Positions 1 through 11,256 of a stretch of 64,000 nucleotides of DNA are shown here, piece after piece; the first letter of the stretch is position 1; every line of letters starts with the position of its first letter. The DNA is from Allodiplogaster sudhausi (taxonomy: Eukaryota > Nematoda > Chromadorea > Rhabditida > Diplogasteridae), in assembly GCA_945643635.1 (NCBI GenBank), contig CALZFC010000040.1, positions 2,381,501 to 2,445,500 on the forward strand, read 5' to 3'. The notes below the pieces were generated by a model, which was not told the origin of the DNA, ran no database searches, and worked only from the letters and a program-made list of their open reading frames with translations. The position numbers and the translations under genes are program-made.

Positions 1-1012
1 GCAAGTTCATGATCCTCACGAGCCTCACGAGAAAACTAAGAAAGTAATGAAAGGCAACATATGAATACACATTCCCCAGTGGTAAGGTGTCTTCTTTCTC
101 GCATCTCGCTCTCATTAAGCGTTGCTTGTCATGCATTTTCCCGATATGATTTCTGTACATATGTTGATAGATGGCTCACTTCGTCGAAGCGTGAGAAACT
201 CTCCCACCGTCCGTTACATTTCTTTTTACAAATATTTTCCTCTACGCTATCGAAAAGAGTATAAAGAGGCACAACATGTATCCGCCTGGATGTTTACACG
301 TAATGGCAACCAATGCATATGGTTGCTTTGTCTGCTCTGCTTTATTTCGCAACACTGGGAAAGCATTTCGATACGACTTACAAGGAATTTTTTTTTCTTT
401 TTTAAATTTCCACGAACGATAGCTTCTCGGCAAAATATGTATGGATTTACAGTTCAATAGGTCTTAGTTCATCATTAGTTGTTTGTATATATGTACATAC
501 TTGATAACTTGTCAAACGCCGAGTGGGTAGGTTCCATCGGGGTACGCGTCGTGATCAAAAATTATTGCTCAACCTTTCTGACATGGTCCCGGTTCAACTA
601 ACTGAAGTTCTCATTGTCTACTTTGCTCGGGAATCTCAAGATATTGATAGAAAGTTCTCCCATAGTTATAAAAAATACTCTGAAAAATGATGTTTGAAAA
701 TGTACTGAAGTTAGAAAATACGGAGATATTGAATAGTTTCACATTGTTTTACTCCTTGTATAAACAACTGACAATTCTTCAGTAGGCGGCCTAAGCCGTG
801 TTTTAACAATAAGCAATTGCAAATTCAAAGAAGTAAACCTTCACCTGTTTCAATCATCCTTGGTTTTTCCTGTAAACATCCTGGTTAGTGAATGAATTTA
901 GTTCCTGATAAACAGAAAGTGCAAATGATATTCATTTACATCATGTTATGAATTCATTTCGTGCAGTATTCGCTGGTTTCTCTCCAACAGTCGGAGAGAA
1001 GGACCATTGCAG
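1..1012. other. Non-coding start of window
   Basis: AT-rich sequence with only short random frames. No exon with codon bias or a domain was recognised. A 3' acceptor-like tract ending in CCAACAG lies at about 990, some 20 bases before the first ATG of the chemoreceptor gene, and could be a trans-splice site. Confidence 0.5.
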
Positions 1013-2886
1013 ATGTCTTCTCTGCCGTGTACGTGGCCGACGACTCTTGAGCTGTCTGCTGCTCTGGCGTCAGTCGCTCCTCTCGTCCTCTTTGCCTTTG
1101 CTCTTTCTCGCCACACTGCACTCCATCTGCACTGCCGGTTGAGGACTGCCTTCCTTTTGCCACAACAAGAGGAATTTAACAGAAAAGCAAGAAAAAAATT
1201 CAATAAAAATTTTCTTAATCTCCAAATTGGTTACAGAGTGCTGCTCTTCTGTTGGTTGGCAGGATTTCTAATTGAAGCCGCTTCAACGATATCTCAAAAT
1301 ATTTTCCGACGAGCAATCGACTTCTGCCTCGCCCTAAATTATAACTCCCCGAGTTAGCTTAATTCTTCATTTTCAAATTCAATTTATACATGTGTAATAA
1401 AACTACATAGATACGTGCAGTTGTACTAACTACAACCACTTTATATGTTATACATATACATATATTTACCACAGTCCTATGTTACGTTACGTTAATGCAC
1501 CGAACATATGGCACATAAACGAAAAAAAGGATATCTTCGTATGCCCTGCGTAGATTCAGAAGCCGGTTTTCTTTTTGGTTAAAAAAATAGATGAAAGTGA
1601 CTCTCGTTGCCAGCTGGTCAAATCTACTTCCTGGCGTTGCATGAAACTGGCTACTGCCTCTCATCTCTCAGTGAACTCTGCATTATACTTGAGCGTCTAA
1701 TCGCCAGCCGACTTCTGGACAAGTACAATGTCTCGCCAAGGTCTTGCTTATATCTCGCCTTGGCCCTCGTCGCAACGGCAAGTCTTCGTTTGGTGTCAAA
1801 CAAACGAATGAGAATGTATCGATAGAGGAAATAAAGGATCTATGACGAATTAGTGGTAACCTTCGCATTCTTTGAGGCCATCGGCAGTGCGCTTTTCGGC
1901 TACTTCACCTACTTTGGTTTGTCCCATTCGTTTCTGTATGCCGTATAAATGAATTGTCATTTCAGAAAGACGAATTAACATTACAGTGATATGCATAACC
2001 ATCCTCGATTTTTCGGTTTTACTGGTAAGAATAATAGATGTGAATATTTCACTGGTTGTCTTAACGCACGGAATGTTTAGCTGAGCATCTACAGCAACCG
2101 AGCCAGTCGGAAGCGATACGCTCTACTCTTGGCAAAAACATCTCTTTCTGGCCGATATCAAGTACTGAAGTTCTCCACTATGAGATTGACATGTAATTAC
2201 AAGAACGTGTTCAGATGTCTGAAGTCGCCCAACTGACTTCGACTACTCAACTTGTCTGCATTGTAAGCGCCGTTATCAAGGTAATTCATTAAAATCCAAT
2301 CAATTTCCAATGGTCCTTATCCTTAGCACCTTGCTATTCTTGCCGCGTATGCGAACGTTTACAAAGTAACGGCGTTCACCTACAATGACGAGCATGTTTT
2401 CTACAACGTTGTCGGTTACAATTCCAAGCAACTCTCACATTTCGTTCATCTATGACTCTATTAAAATAAGGGTAGTTCGTACTACAGATGCATTCCTTGA
2501 ACGCCGCACTTTGTACCACATTGTTTATAATGACACACAGGTACGTCCATTTCAATTCTAACACTGACGATGAGTGAAAGCAAAAACGTGATAACGAGAG
2601 AGAAGAGTAAAATCAGTGAAAGAGAATGAAAGGAGGGGGAGGAAGAGAGCGAGAAAAACGAAGAATGGTGAAAAGGAAAGCCATGTTGACAGAGAAACGA
2701 GGTTGTAGGGGAATGAGACGAGCTGTAGCGACGTGCCTCCATGGCTGTCGAAGGGCACGGGCAAGAGTGGCACCAACCGGACAAGGCAGAAGGAAGCGAG
2801 ACACTGGCAGGGCCTCTTCTGAGGCTGACTTCTACTTCACATCACTAAGAGCAGCTTGGGGTGACATTCCTCGAACAACTGGGTAA
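1013..2886 (+). CDS. Nematode 7TM chemoreceptor, sre/srab-like
   Basis: Putative G-protein-coupled chemosensory receptor of the plasma membrane or sensory cilium. My model has ten exons: 1013-1137, 1237-1352, 1614-1781, 1854-1916, 1987-2024, 2081-2161, 2215-2280, 2327-2414, 2488-2540 and about 2797-2886. All junctions are GT-AG and stay in one frame, giving about 295 residues, slightly short for the family. Family signs are HLHCRVLLF after the first hydrophobic segment, the ER box in IILERLIASRLLDKYN, the intracellular-loop pattern SNRASRKRY followed by LSGRYQMSEV (compare the RYQ..EN motif of Sre/Srab), and the acidic-aromatic tail EADFYFTSLRAAW. The last acceptor (GGAAG before CGA) is the weakest junction. 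Assignment between sre and srab is uncertain; this family is nematode-specific and often pseudogenised, but I see no stop or frameshift. Confidence 0.62.
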
Positions 2887-3370
2887 GAGGCACCACGTAA
2901 AAGAATTGGTTGATCCCTTTTGTTAAATCTCGGCCTAACTATTTCAGTTATAGCAAATATGCTGATTTATTACCGAGTACTCAACTGGAGAATGCTATCG
3001 CTAATTGTACCCCCAACATATAGGTACTTGACATGCTCACTGTCAGATACGTGATTAAGAATGATTGTGCGCTAAAATTATGTAATCCTTCTAAGACCGT
3101 TAACAAACCATTGTTATAAAATTAAGAAATTTATCCTTATCATCCACAAAATGTAAATGATTACATGTTTGTATCACAGAGCACAGCGAATCACGTCAAA
3201 TAGGTACTTCGGAACAGCTTTTCAAACTCTTTCCTAAGTGCAACCTGATGTATTCACATTCGAATTGCACCAGATGCGATTACTGTTTCTGTTACTTCAA
3301 AACCCCGTCACAGAAAAGTGAAAACATAAGTAGTGAACTCTTATGAAACGAGTAGAAATGTATAAGACAT
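2887..3370. other. AT-rich convergent intergenic spacer
   Basis: This 484-base spacer lies between the 3' ends of the chemoreceptor (+) and the WDR91-like gene (-). I see no exon in either strand, and in particular nothing that resembles WD40 repeats for the minus-strand gene. Confidence 0.6.
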
Positions 3371-4882
3371 TTAATGCGCACCTTTGCGTTCATCCGGATT
3401 GGCTGACTTCTTGCTGCCAATGCTCTTGATGAGAGTCTTGAGTGATTGCTTTGAACTGGAAGTCCTCAGCTCCCTCCCGCCCCCTCCAGCTGTGCACTGA
3501 GCAATGACTGCGAAGTCATCCAGCAACTCGTCTTCCAAATACCCGATCGAGGCCGCCATCTCATCCACTCCTTTATGCTATATTTACAGTCATGTATTTA
3601 AAAACTTCATTTCTATAACAAATTATGAAATAAACACATGAGTATTACAACGATTCAATTAAATAGATTTAAAAAGAACCTCCGCTTCCATCGAGTGTAC
3701 CCTCAAAATCGCTGCTTGAAGTACTTGCTTGAATAGCCGATATTGAGTTGGAAGAGTAATCGGAAGGAATCTTAAGGAAAATAACAGTCGAACAAAAATG
3801 AGTTTAAAACACTTGTTTACTCAATACTTTTTTTTAAGCGAGAGAAAACAAAATCGAAAGAGAGCGTAGATTTTGCTAAAGAGTACTCCTTTAAATAATC
3901 CATGTCAAATATATTCAGTTTACTTCAGCACGGGTCCTTAAAAGTTGAAAATGGGATCAATTCTAAGGATTGGCAATAATTTCGGAATTATTTAATTATA
4001 GCTAAGGTCAGCAATTCATTTCAACAAACAACAATCATGTTTTCTCATTACTTGGCTAGTGAGTTTCGTTAGCAGAGGAGCGGGCCGAATGCTGAGAACG
4101 AGATGGAAGAAGTTATGGAGGGAGAGGGCGAAGATCTCCCGCCACTGTTTAGTGAAGTACTTCTTGAAGGCATCGCACTCCCGCGGCTCAGAAACGAAGG
4201 GAAGGCGCAGCCATTCCGTCCACGAAGGGGAGTTCTAACAAGAAGTTGGTTCGGAATTGCAGCCAAGACTGAAGAAAGTGAACCTGGACGAGCGAGCTCA
4301 TTTCTACGAAGAAGGCGGAGCAGCGAGCCCGGTCAGTTCGAGTCACACACCGCACGAGGTACAGTTTGTACGTGTCGGCCTCGAACTCGTCCGCTAAGGC
4401 CGCTTGCTCCTAGAATTGGGCTGATAAGCAGAAGAACCTTATTATCAATGACAATCAAGTCATTCAATAATGAAAACAGACATTTTCATACAACCAATGA
4501 ACAAACAGTCTCAGAAATAAAAGCATTTCAAGGTGAATTAAACCTTGGGTATATTGTTGAAAAGTCGCTCTCTAAACACGCACCAACGACGGTGTAGCTT
4601 TGAGAGCTCAAGAGTGTCGATTAACTAAAAAAGCAAGTAGAGAAAGATTATTAGTAGATATTCATTAATAAGAAGATGCATCAAATGGTATTGACAAAAA
4701 TTAAAAGCTTTAAAAGAAAAAAACCAATAAAGAGAACAGGCCTCGAGCATCTCAGCGACAACTCGGTCTGGCTGATGGTGCCTGAGTTGTTCTCCGCTCG
4801 CTCGCAGCTCGGTGGCCAGATTATTCAGGCCGCGCGCCGCCAGGAACTCCGCTACCAACGCTTCCGTCACACTATCACCCAT
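3371..4882 (-). CDS. WDR91-like protein, N-terminal part only
   Basis: WDR91 (C. elegans SORF-2) lowers endosomal PtdIns3P during early-to-late endosome conversion and works with WDR81. Minus-strand exons are about 4742-4882, 4544-4624, 4284-4409, 4052-4234, 3680-3770 and 3371-3567, about 272 codons. Exon 1 encodes a LisH-like helix (VTEALVAEFLAARGLNNLAT). Exon 2 ends in RRWCVFRERLFNNI, which fits the WDR91 stretch with YWSYLERRLFSRL. Exon 4 (WTEWLRLPF, KKYFTKQW, LSLHNFFHLVLS) closely parallels human WDR91 (WKDWFVLPF, YFSRQW, SLHNFLSVLF). The last exons are serine-rich and stop after KGAH; the seven-bladed WD40 C-terminus of WDR91 is missing downstream. GAACGCAAAG followed by GTGCGC near 3380 could instead be a splice donor to a distant exon. 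The exon 1-2 junction has no good GT donor in phase (GC-type GAG|GCCTGT would fit). Orthology of the N-terminal part is fairly sure; the gene end is not. Confidence 0.72.
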
Positions 4883-5436
4883 GTCTAAACTAGCTAGGAA
4901 TTATTAACAACAGATAGACAACATGCCCAAGATTCATTTAGCCATCAACAACTTGCAGCAGAGTAATTCAGCTGGAGAAAAAACGAAGACGAAATAAAAT
5001 ATCGAAAACTCACTGCGCAAAAAGAAAACACGGTTAAAACACGAAAGAAAAATAAGCTATGGGCTTACTTGAATTAGCGTGGTGTTGAATACCAAATTCG
5101 AAAAATTTGGAAATCTCGGACAGCGCACTCAATCACACAAACTGTTGTGATTGGGACGCATTCGTTTTCTCCTACTTCCTTGTGTCGGAACGTTTTCTCA
5201 TCAGATAATAGTTATCGGGCTTGTGGATTGAATACAACTTCTGGCTTGTGGTTTTAGTCGTAAAATCAACAAAAGGTTTAGATCCAATGTAATCAATTGA
5301 AAATAGCGGTAATGTGTTTAAGGAAAAGTGTGACCTTGGTATTATTGTTGTTGTAAAAGTAACTCATTCGTAAGTGTTTCTTGCCAAAACATCTGATGAG
5401 TTGTAATGGAATGAATCTTATTGTTTGGTATCAGGA
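4883..5436. promoter_or_regulatory. Divergent promoter region, WDR91-like / TFAM
   Basis: 554 bases separate the two divergent start codons and must contain both 5' regions. The TFAM ATG follows a TATCAG acceptor with only one base between, as seen at spliced-leader trans-splice sites. No defined factor site was recognised. Confidence 0.45.
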
Positions 5437-6706
5437 ATGCTGAGACTGACCGAGCGGTTTGCTGTTTCGCTCCGCCTTGCGAGCACTGTCAATGCCACGT
5501 CAGTTTATCTTTGCCACGCATATTCTTTTCTCATCAAAACGTGGGTGGGTGGCAGCGCTTATGCTGTATTCTTCCTAACATTCCGGCTTTTTAGAATTTT
5601 CAGACTAAATGTTCCTTTCTGGTATAAGATCCTTCTGAAATTTTTAATGGGTATTCATCGAAGAAATGCAACACTCATTGCACGTCTTAAAAATGGATAA
5701 TTTGCATTAGCATTTACATTATTATATTGTCATGAGCTCATGTTACTCCGAATGTTTCCATGTTTGCAGAGTCGCCGTTCCCAAGGCAAGGCCATATGCG
5801 CTCTTCCTCAAGGAGAAGTCGACCAAGCAGAAAGTTACTAAGGCCACAATCGTCGACTTTGCCAAGTCCGTTTCCAGCAGTTGGAAGGCTCTTAACGACT
5901 CAGAAAAGAAGGTATACAGTGAGATGTAACATCATTCTGATATTAATAACTAGTTACATTTGAGAGGGGTTTTTCATTGCTTCGATTTCATTTTTAATAA
6001 GGTGGTCATAGGCGTACAGCGATCAGGCGAAGAAGTTGAATGATGCAGCGATTGCAAAGTTTCAACGCCAACCGGAAGCAGTGCAGGCCAAGCAGCTGCA
6101 AGAATACCAGGAGGCCAAGCATGCGAAGCAGCTCCGCAAGGCCAGGAAGGTACTTGTACAGGATTTTGCTCTGGCTACCATACCCAACTAGCACGTGTAA
6201 TAAGGAAATTCATTGCTCAGGATAACAAAGTTCTGAGTTATATATTACGAAATGATGAAGATTGAGCTTGAAGTTATTGTTCAGGAGAGACGCGAATTGT
6301 GGGCAGAGCAGAATCACCCGAAGATGCCTGCCACAGCCTTTGCTCTCTTCGTCAAGCAGAACATCAATAAAGCTGTCCTCAGCTTCATTTAACGTTCACA
6401 GAATTTGATTTAACGGAAGAGACTTTCTTGAGGGCCCTCCCGTGAAAGAACAGCTGAAGGCGCTTTCTCAGAAGTGGAACACTCTTGCAGACCAGGCAAA
6501 GGAAGTATACAGTTTTGTTCCATCTAATTGATTCAAACGGTTTATTTCATCAAATGCGTAATGAATAGGCAATTTCATTATATATGTAATGTTTATGATG
6601 TTAGAAAGAAAGATGATGATTGCAGCCTTTTGTGAAGAAGGCAAATGACGCACTCGCGAAGTACAGAGAAGAGCTCGAGGAATGGAAGGCCAAGCAGAAG
6701 GCATGA
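5437..6706 (+). CDS. hmg-5: Mitochondrial transcription factor A (TFAM), HMG-box
   Basis: TFAM packages and bends mitochondrial DNA and supports its transcription. Exons: 5437-5498, 5770-5911, 6012-6149, 6285 to about 6371, about 6423-6504 and 6626-6706. Exon 1 encodes a basic, acid-free presequence (MLRLTERFAVSLRLASTVNA) typical of mitochondrial import. Exons 2-3 form HMG box A (VPKARPYALFLKEKS, SSSWKALNDSEK, AYSDQAKKLNDA). Exons 4-6 form box B (HPKMPATAFALFVKQN, ALSQKWNTLADQAKE, FVKKANDALAKYREEL). The protein ends EEWKAKQKA, about 210 residues. Junctions 1-3 and 5-6 are canonical. The exon 4-5 join is odd: homology asks for AAA G joined to AC TTT CTT GAG, but the donor side reads G|CTGTCC. 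The FKBP gene starts 385 bases downstream, so the pair may be an operon. Confidence 0.82.
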
Positions 6707-7090
6707 TGGGCTTCTTATTTCTATCAAGTATCTTGCATTGTTACCCAACATCAATTTGTTCATTTTATGATTATAGAACATTTTTTCCAAGACCTTCGTT
6801 TAGTTTATTACCGATTTGCTGGAATTTTTTTGTAATCTACTTCCTTATAACTTGATGGAGCCATCATGCGTACCTGTATATATTCTTCGTGTAAAGGGCT
6901 CATTGTAGTCTACCTCGTATTGTCGTGTTGTATTTTGTTACAAGTTATGAAAACTGAAAGTAAAGCTTTATTTTAATTTAATACTTGATAGTTGATTACT
7001 TTGAGGCGTTCGAAGCGCGGATCGCTGTAGAAGCCATATCTTTGATTCAGAGGTAATTATTCCACTCTGTGAGTTGCTTCTTCCTAGAGA
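6707..7090. other. Short TFAM-FKBP intercistronic region
   Basis: 384 bases with TFAM 3' UTR and a T/C-rich tract ending TTCCTAG three bases before the FKBP ATG. This spacing and acceptor would fit downstream-gene trans-splicing in a two-gene nematode operon, but no U-rich element could be confirmed. Confidence 0.4.
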
Positions 7091-8707
7091 ATGAGCCGCT
7101 TCCTCTTGGTGGCCGTGGTTCTCGCGGCCGTTGCTCTGTCATCGTACGCGGAGGAACAGAAGAAACTCCAGATCGGCATCAAAAAGCGAGCCGAGACTTG
7201 CGATGTCAAATCGAGGTGAACAGCGAGTCTTCGAAGAGGGGATGATGTTTTTATAGTTTGGTTTAACCTGGACAAGTCAGAGTTACTATCTCTCTGGTTG
7301 ATTGCAGAAAGGGCGACCGCATGCACATGCACTACGTGGGAACTCTCGAGGATGGAACGGAATTCGACTCGAGCCGCTCTCGTGATCAGCCTTTCACTTT
7401 CACTCTTGGCATGGGACAGGTCCGATCAGTTCACTTTTTCAAACCAGCAATTGTGGTTTATGGCAGAAGGCTTATGGTTAATTTGAATTGAAGGTGATCA
7501 AGGGCTGGGACCAAGGTCTGCTGAACATGTGCGAGGGAGAGCAGAGACGCCTCACCATCCCTGCCCATCTCGGCTACGGAGACCGCGGTGCTCCGCCAAA
7601 GATTCCTGGTTAACCCAAGAACTTACTCGCTTACCTTGCTTTCCTACACTTCCTTATCCGCGTTTGTATCTTCAACAGGAATGCAGTTTTATTTTAATAA
7701 TTGTTTGGTGCGCAGTCATGGGAAAATATTTTTTCTTATTTCAAAAAGAGAGGTTAACAGAAATCGGTTTAAAAATATGAATAAGAAATCATAATTTTGT
7801 GGCTAGTGTAAATGTAATGTTACTCTGCCTTGACCCCCGTTTGCATCTTCAGCAGGAATGTCGCTTTCTTTTAATAATTGTTTGGTGCGCGGTCATGTGA
7901 AGATTTCTTTTTCGTAGTTCAAAAAAAGAGGTTAAGAGAAGTCGGTTAAAGTATGAATTAAGAATCATTAGTTTTGTAGCTAGTGTAAATGTAGTGTTAC
8001 TCTGCCTTGACCCAATGCATCATGCGAGCAGAATAGACTCTCCCTCTTTCTCTCTCTTTGTGCCCCCCCCCCTAATGGTATTCTTGCTTCTGAATTCTCG
8101 TCGCTTAAAATTTTTGCCAAACTCTAAATTTACCCCGATTAATCCCAACGACCGTGGTGTTTTCACTAGTCGGAAAGAATTGAAAGAGATAAGAGTGGGA
8201 AGGTAGTGAAGATGGGACAAAAGACATTATGAAGAAGAGTACGCATGGGTGAGGGAGAGAGAGAGAGAGAGAGAGAAAAGGGAAGGGATTTCGGCATCGA
8301 AATGGCGATTATTCAGTTGGCGAAAGATTAAAACCGAATTGAACATAAAAGTGAGAGGGGGGGGGTTGTTAGTGCAGAAAGTCCACAATAGAATGAGAAA
8401 GAGAGAGAATGTAAAGAAACAGTGGTAAGCTGAAGATTGCCCAACCACATTGTCGGCGACAGCATTCGTGCGCTGAGTGTTGTTGATTCTATTCTCTCTC
8501 TCCTCTCCCTCTCTCTCTCCCTCTCTCTCTCTCTTTATCTCTCTCTACCTTTCTCTATCTCTTTATCTCTCTCTACCTTTCTCTATCTCTTTCTCTCTTC
8601 GTCTACTCCTCTGCCCTCTTCACTATCAAATTATAGGCGGTGCGACTCTGAAGTTCGACGTAGAGCTTCTGAAGATCGAGAGGAGCACTACCGGCGGCGA
8701 GCTCTAA
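7091..8707 (+). CDS. Secreted/ER FKBP-type peptidyl-prolyl isomerase (FKBP2-like)
   Basis: Catalyses cis-trans isomerisation of prolyl bonds in the secretory pathway. Exons 7091-7215, 7308-7419, 7494-7608 and 8637-8707 join in frame to 140 residues. Residues 1-20 are a signal peptide ([20 protein letters not shown]). The FKBP fold follows: [55 protein letters not shown] and the final strand [11 protein letters not shown]. The conserved pocket residues (Y of HYVG, D of FDSS, F of PFTF, VIKGWD, Y of GYGDRG) are all present, so it should be active. The C-terminus is GGEL, like the RTEL tail of mammalian FKBP2 and perhaps a weak retention signal. Intron 3 is unusually long (1028 bp), with a tandem duplication and TC repeats. 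Confidence 0.93.
7661..8013 (+). repeat. Two-copy tandem duplication inside FKBP intron 3
   Basis: Two head-to-tail copies of about 177 bases (7661-7837 and 7838-8013). Both run from CGTTTG(T/C)ATCTTC, through TTTTAATAATTGTTTGGTGCGC, to GTTACTCTGCCTTGACCC. They differ by scattered substitutions and small indels, so the event is not very recent. Confidence 0.85.
8240..8612. repeat. GA and TC microsatellites in FKBP intron 3
   Basis: A short (GA)n run near 8255-8276 is followed by an imperfect (TC)n tract at about 8496-8612. The TC tract contains repeated TATCTC/TACCTTTCTCTATC blocks and lies just before the last exon, where it lengthens the polypyrimidine region. Confidence 0.85.
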
Positions 8708-10171
8708 ATCCCCGTTTCCCTTTATCACTTTCTATAAAATCGGCTGATTTATATGGTTGGTGAGTGGTTGTCTTCATCCCTTCCTTTCATGCCTGTGCTG
8801 ATGTTTTGGCCCGAACACATGTCCTCTTCTATGGCAATAAGTTATCTCATATTGTTTTCTCTTGAACATTTCTGTGATTTCCTGTGTTCCGCCATTTCTT
8901 TTTGTTGTGTGCCTTGTGGTAACAGTTTAGGTCTCTTTAATATTATACCTGTTGAATGTTGTAATGGAATTTTTTCATTATTTGGAGATAAACTTTAATG
9001 AAAAAATTTCTGGAGGAAGACCAAATGAGCAATGAAGTCTGTTGAAGAAATACGGAAGCCACTGCCAATGTTTCCTCTTTTTCTTCTTCTTTCTGATGGG
9101 TTGTCACCTTTCCTTCTTTCTTTCCATCCTAGCGTTTCTCTGATGGTACCACTTCTTCTCTGACCACCCTTGCCTTTCTACTTTATTCTCTTTTCCGACA
9201 TCTTGAGAAGAATAAGTGCTTCCAGCCAGAGGTGGCGATGACAGAGGGTTGCCAGTGTGAAGAGAGAAAAAGGGGGAGAGAGTGGAAGAATGCGAGAGAA
9301 AGATGAAGGAGACAAAGAAGCAGAGAAGTGTATGTGGAAGAGGAGAGATCAGGCCAAGGAGGAGATTCAGAGAAGGGGAAGCGGCGGAGATGTCATTTCC
9401 TCGTAGCTGCGGCTGCTCTAACAAGGATGGAGGGTGCTTCTTCGTTGCTCGGTATTAACAAGATGGCCCAGAGGCAGGTGGACCAGAGAACATGTCACAG
9501 ATTGCCTTACTAACCTTAGCTTACCTCCCCCCCCATGTCAATTCATTCGCTGTAAAGCAAAAAGAAGCAGAAAGTACTTATGCTCTTTTCCTTGTTGTCT
9601 GCACACATTTGCATAAATGACACCATGGGAAAAATCAGTAGACATCCAACCCAAGGCACAATTCTCCATTCTTCTCTTGCACTTCTCTCTCACTCTCTCT
9701 CTCTCTCTCTCTCTCTCATTCTCTCTTTCCCGACTTCTCTCTCTGTTGAGCACTTTTTCTGCGATCTCCTTCCGTATTCTCTAGTGTGTCTGCTTTTCTG
9801 CTCCTACTGAGTCTCGTTTATCAGTGGTTGAGTCTGTTGCGTCGCAGCGATTTCAACGCTTCGCTCCCAATATTTGCCTTTTTCCTAATTCTATTTAACT
9901 ACTTCAAGTTGATGAACTATAATCGACTTTCTAGGTCGTCTTTTATCTTTGCCTCAAAGGTCATCAAATTGGATCTCATACTCCTAAATTTATAGACCAT
10001 CAAATTCAGCACTTTATATTATTCATATGTAAAATTCACACTGGAAGAACTTCTTGTATTTTCACTTTCGCACTGTCTTTCCGTGGCCTCACCCCGATTC
10101 ACAGAATACTCCCTCTCTCGCACCCCTACTCCCCATTCTCTCACTCACTCTCTCTCTCTCTCTCTCTCTCT

Positions 10172-10206
<35 letters not shown>

Positions 10207-10738
10207 ACTCTCTCTCTCTCTCTCTCTTTCACTCTCTCTCTCTCTCTCTCTCTCTCTTTATCTCCCTCTCTCTCTCTCCTTCATTCTGCTTTCCTATCCC
10301 CATCCATCAACACCGTGCAGAAGGCCATTTATCAGTTCCATTCTAAAGTGTCCTCACTGTCATCGAAAACATGTCCAGTGTCGTCGAGGCTCGCAGAGAG
10401 ATCGTAATTGGCCATGTTAATCTACGTACTTGTACTGCAAATTATCATGGGATTTACACGTATGTAATCAGGCAACTAACACTTGCACAAGCTTCAGCAA
10501 CTACCCATTAGAATTTCCTGCCCCTTCGCCTTTACCTACTTAGTAATTTAGAGTTATAGCTTTTCCTTGTTTCCAGCAGCTGCATTTATTTTCTGACATC
10601 TCTCTTTATTTCTCTTCTTTCTTATTATGTAGTTTTTTCACATGCCAAATTGCTTCATGTCAACCGCATCTTTTCACTCTACACTTTGCTTTTACCTCTT
10701 TGTTCACATCAAATCAGCACACATTTTATACCTGTGAG
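8708..10738. other. Gene-free spacer with TC microsatellites
   Basis: No exon recognised in 2 kb. It holds FKBP 3' sequence, GA-rich stretches at 9240-9400, a (TC)n run at about 9690-9725, and a longer (TC)n array at about 10139-10285 interrupted by TTTCAC units. Confidence 0.6.
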
Positions 10739-11256
10739 CAGAGGTGCTAACGGGCCCAAAAATTTTGGGCCGGCCCGGCCCGTCGGGCCCAAGGACTCGG
10801 CCAGCCCGGCCCGATCCATTTCCGGGCCCTAGAATTTTAGGCCCGGCCCGGCCCGGCCCGGCCCGTGGGCCCGTTTGTGCCCGATTTTCAAAAATTCGAA
10901 AAAAAATTGAAAGTTGTAGCTATTTGTCTATGCATATAACACTTCATTCTTTTAATCGTTAGCACGTCGTTAGATTGTTTATTTCATACTGAAAATAATC
11001 CAAAAAGAATTCCCGCGCACTTTCATGCTGCCAACTTGGAATTCTGAAGAACTTGGAAACCTTCAAGATATCCACTAGTGCAATTATAATTCATTCACCA
11101 GTGCACCATCTGGCACACCAACGAGGGAAACGGGCCCAACCGGGCCTACGGGCCGGCCACACTTTTCTTGGGCCCGGCCCGGCCCGGCCCCGGGCCCTCG
11201 AATTTTGGGCCGGCCGGCCCTGCGGGCCGGGCCGGGCCGGCCACTTTGCACCTCTG
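10739..11256. mobile_element. Non-autonomous hAT-type MITE with GGCCC-rich ends
   Basis: The element is 518 bp. It starts CAGAGGTGC and ends GCACCTCTG, an exact 9-bp terminal inverted repeat of the hAT CAG.G.TG type. It is flanked by identical 8-bp direct repeats CCTGTGAG (10731-10738 and 11257-11264), the expected hAT target-site duplication. Inside both ends, about 120 bp of GGCCCGGCCC-like sequence forms strong inverted GC blocks, around an AT-rich core with no coding capacity. It must have been moved by a transposase encoded elsewhere. Confidence 0.9.

Noticed and set aside
4103..4597. 164-codon plus-strand frame opposite the WDR91-like exons
   Set aside because: It is antisense to exons that match WDR91 and keep splice phase on the minus strand.
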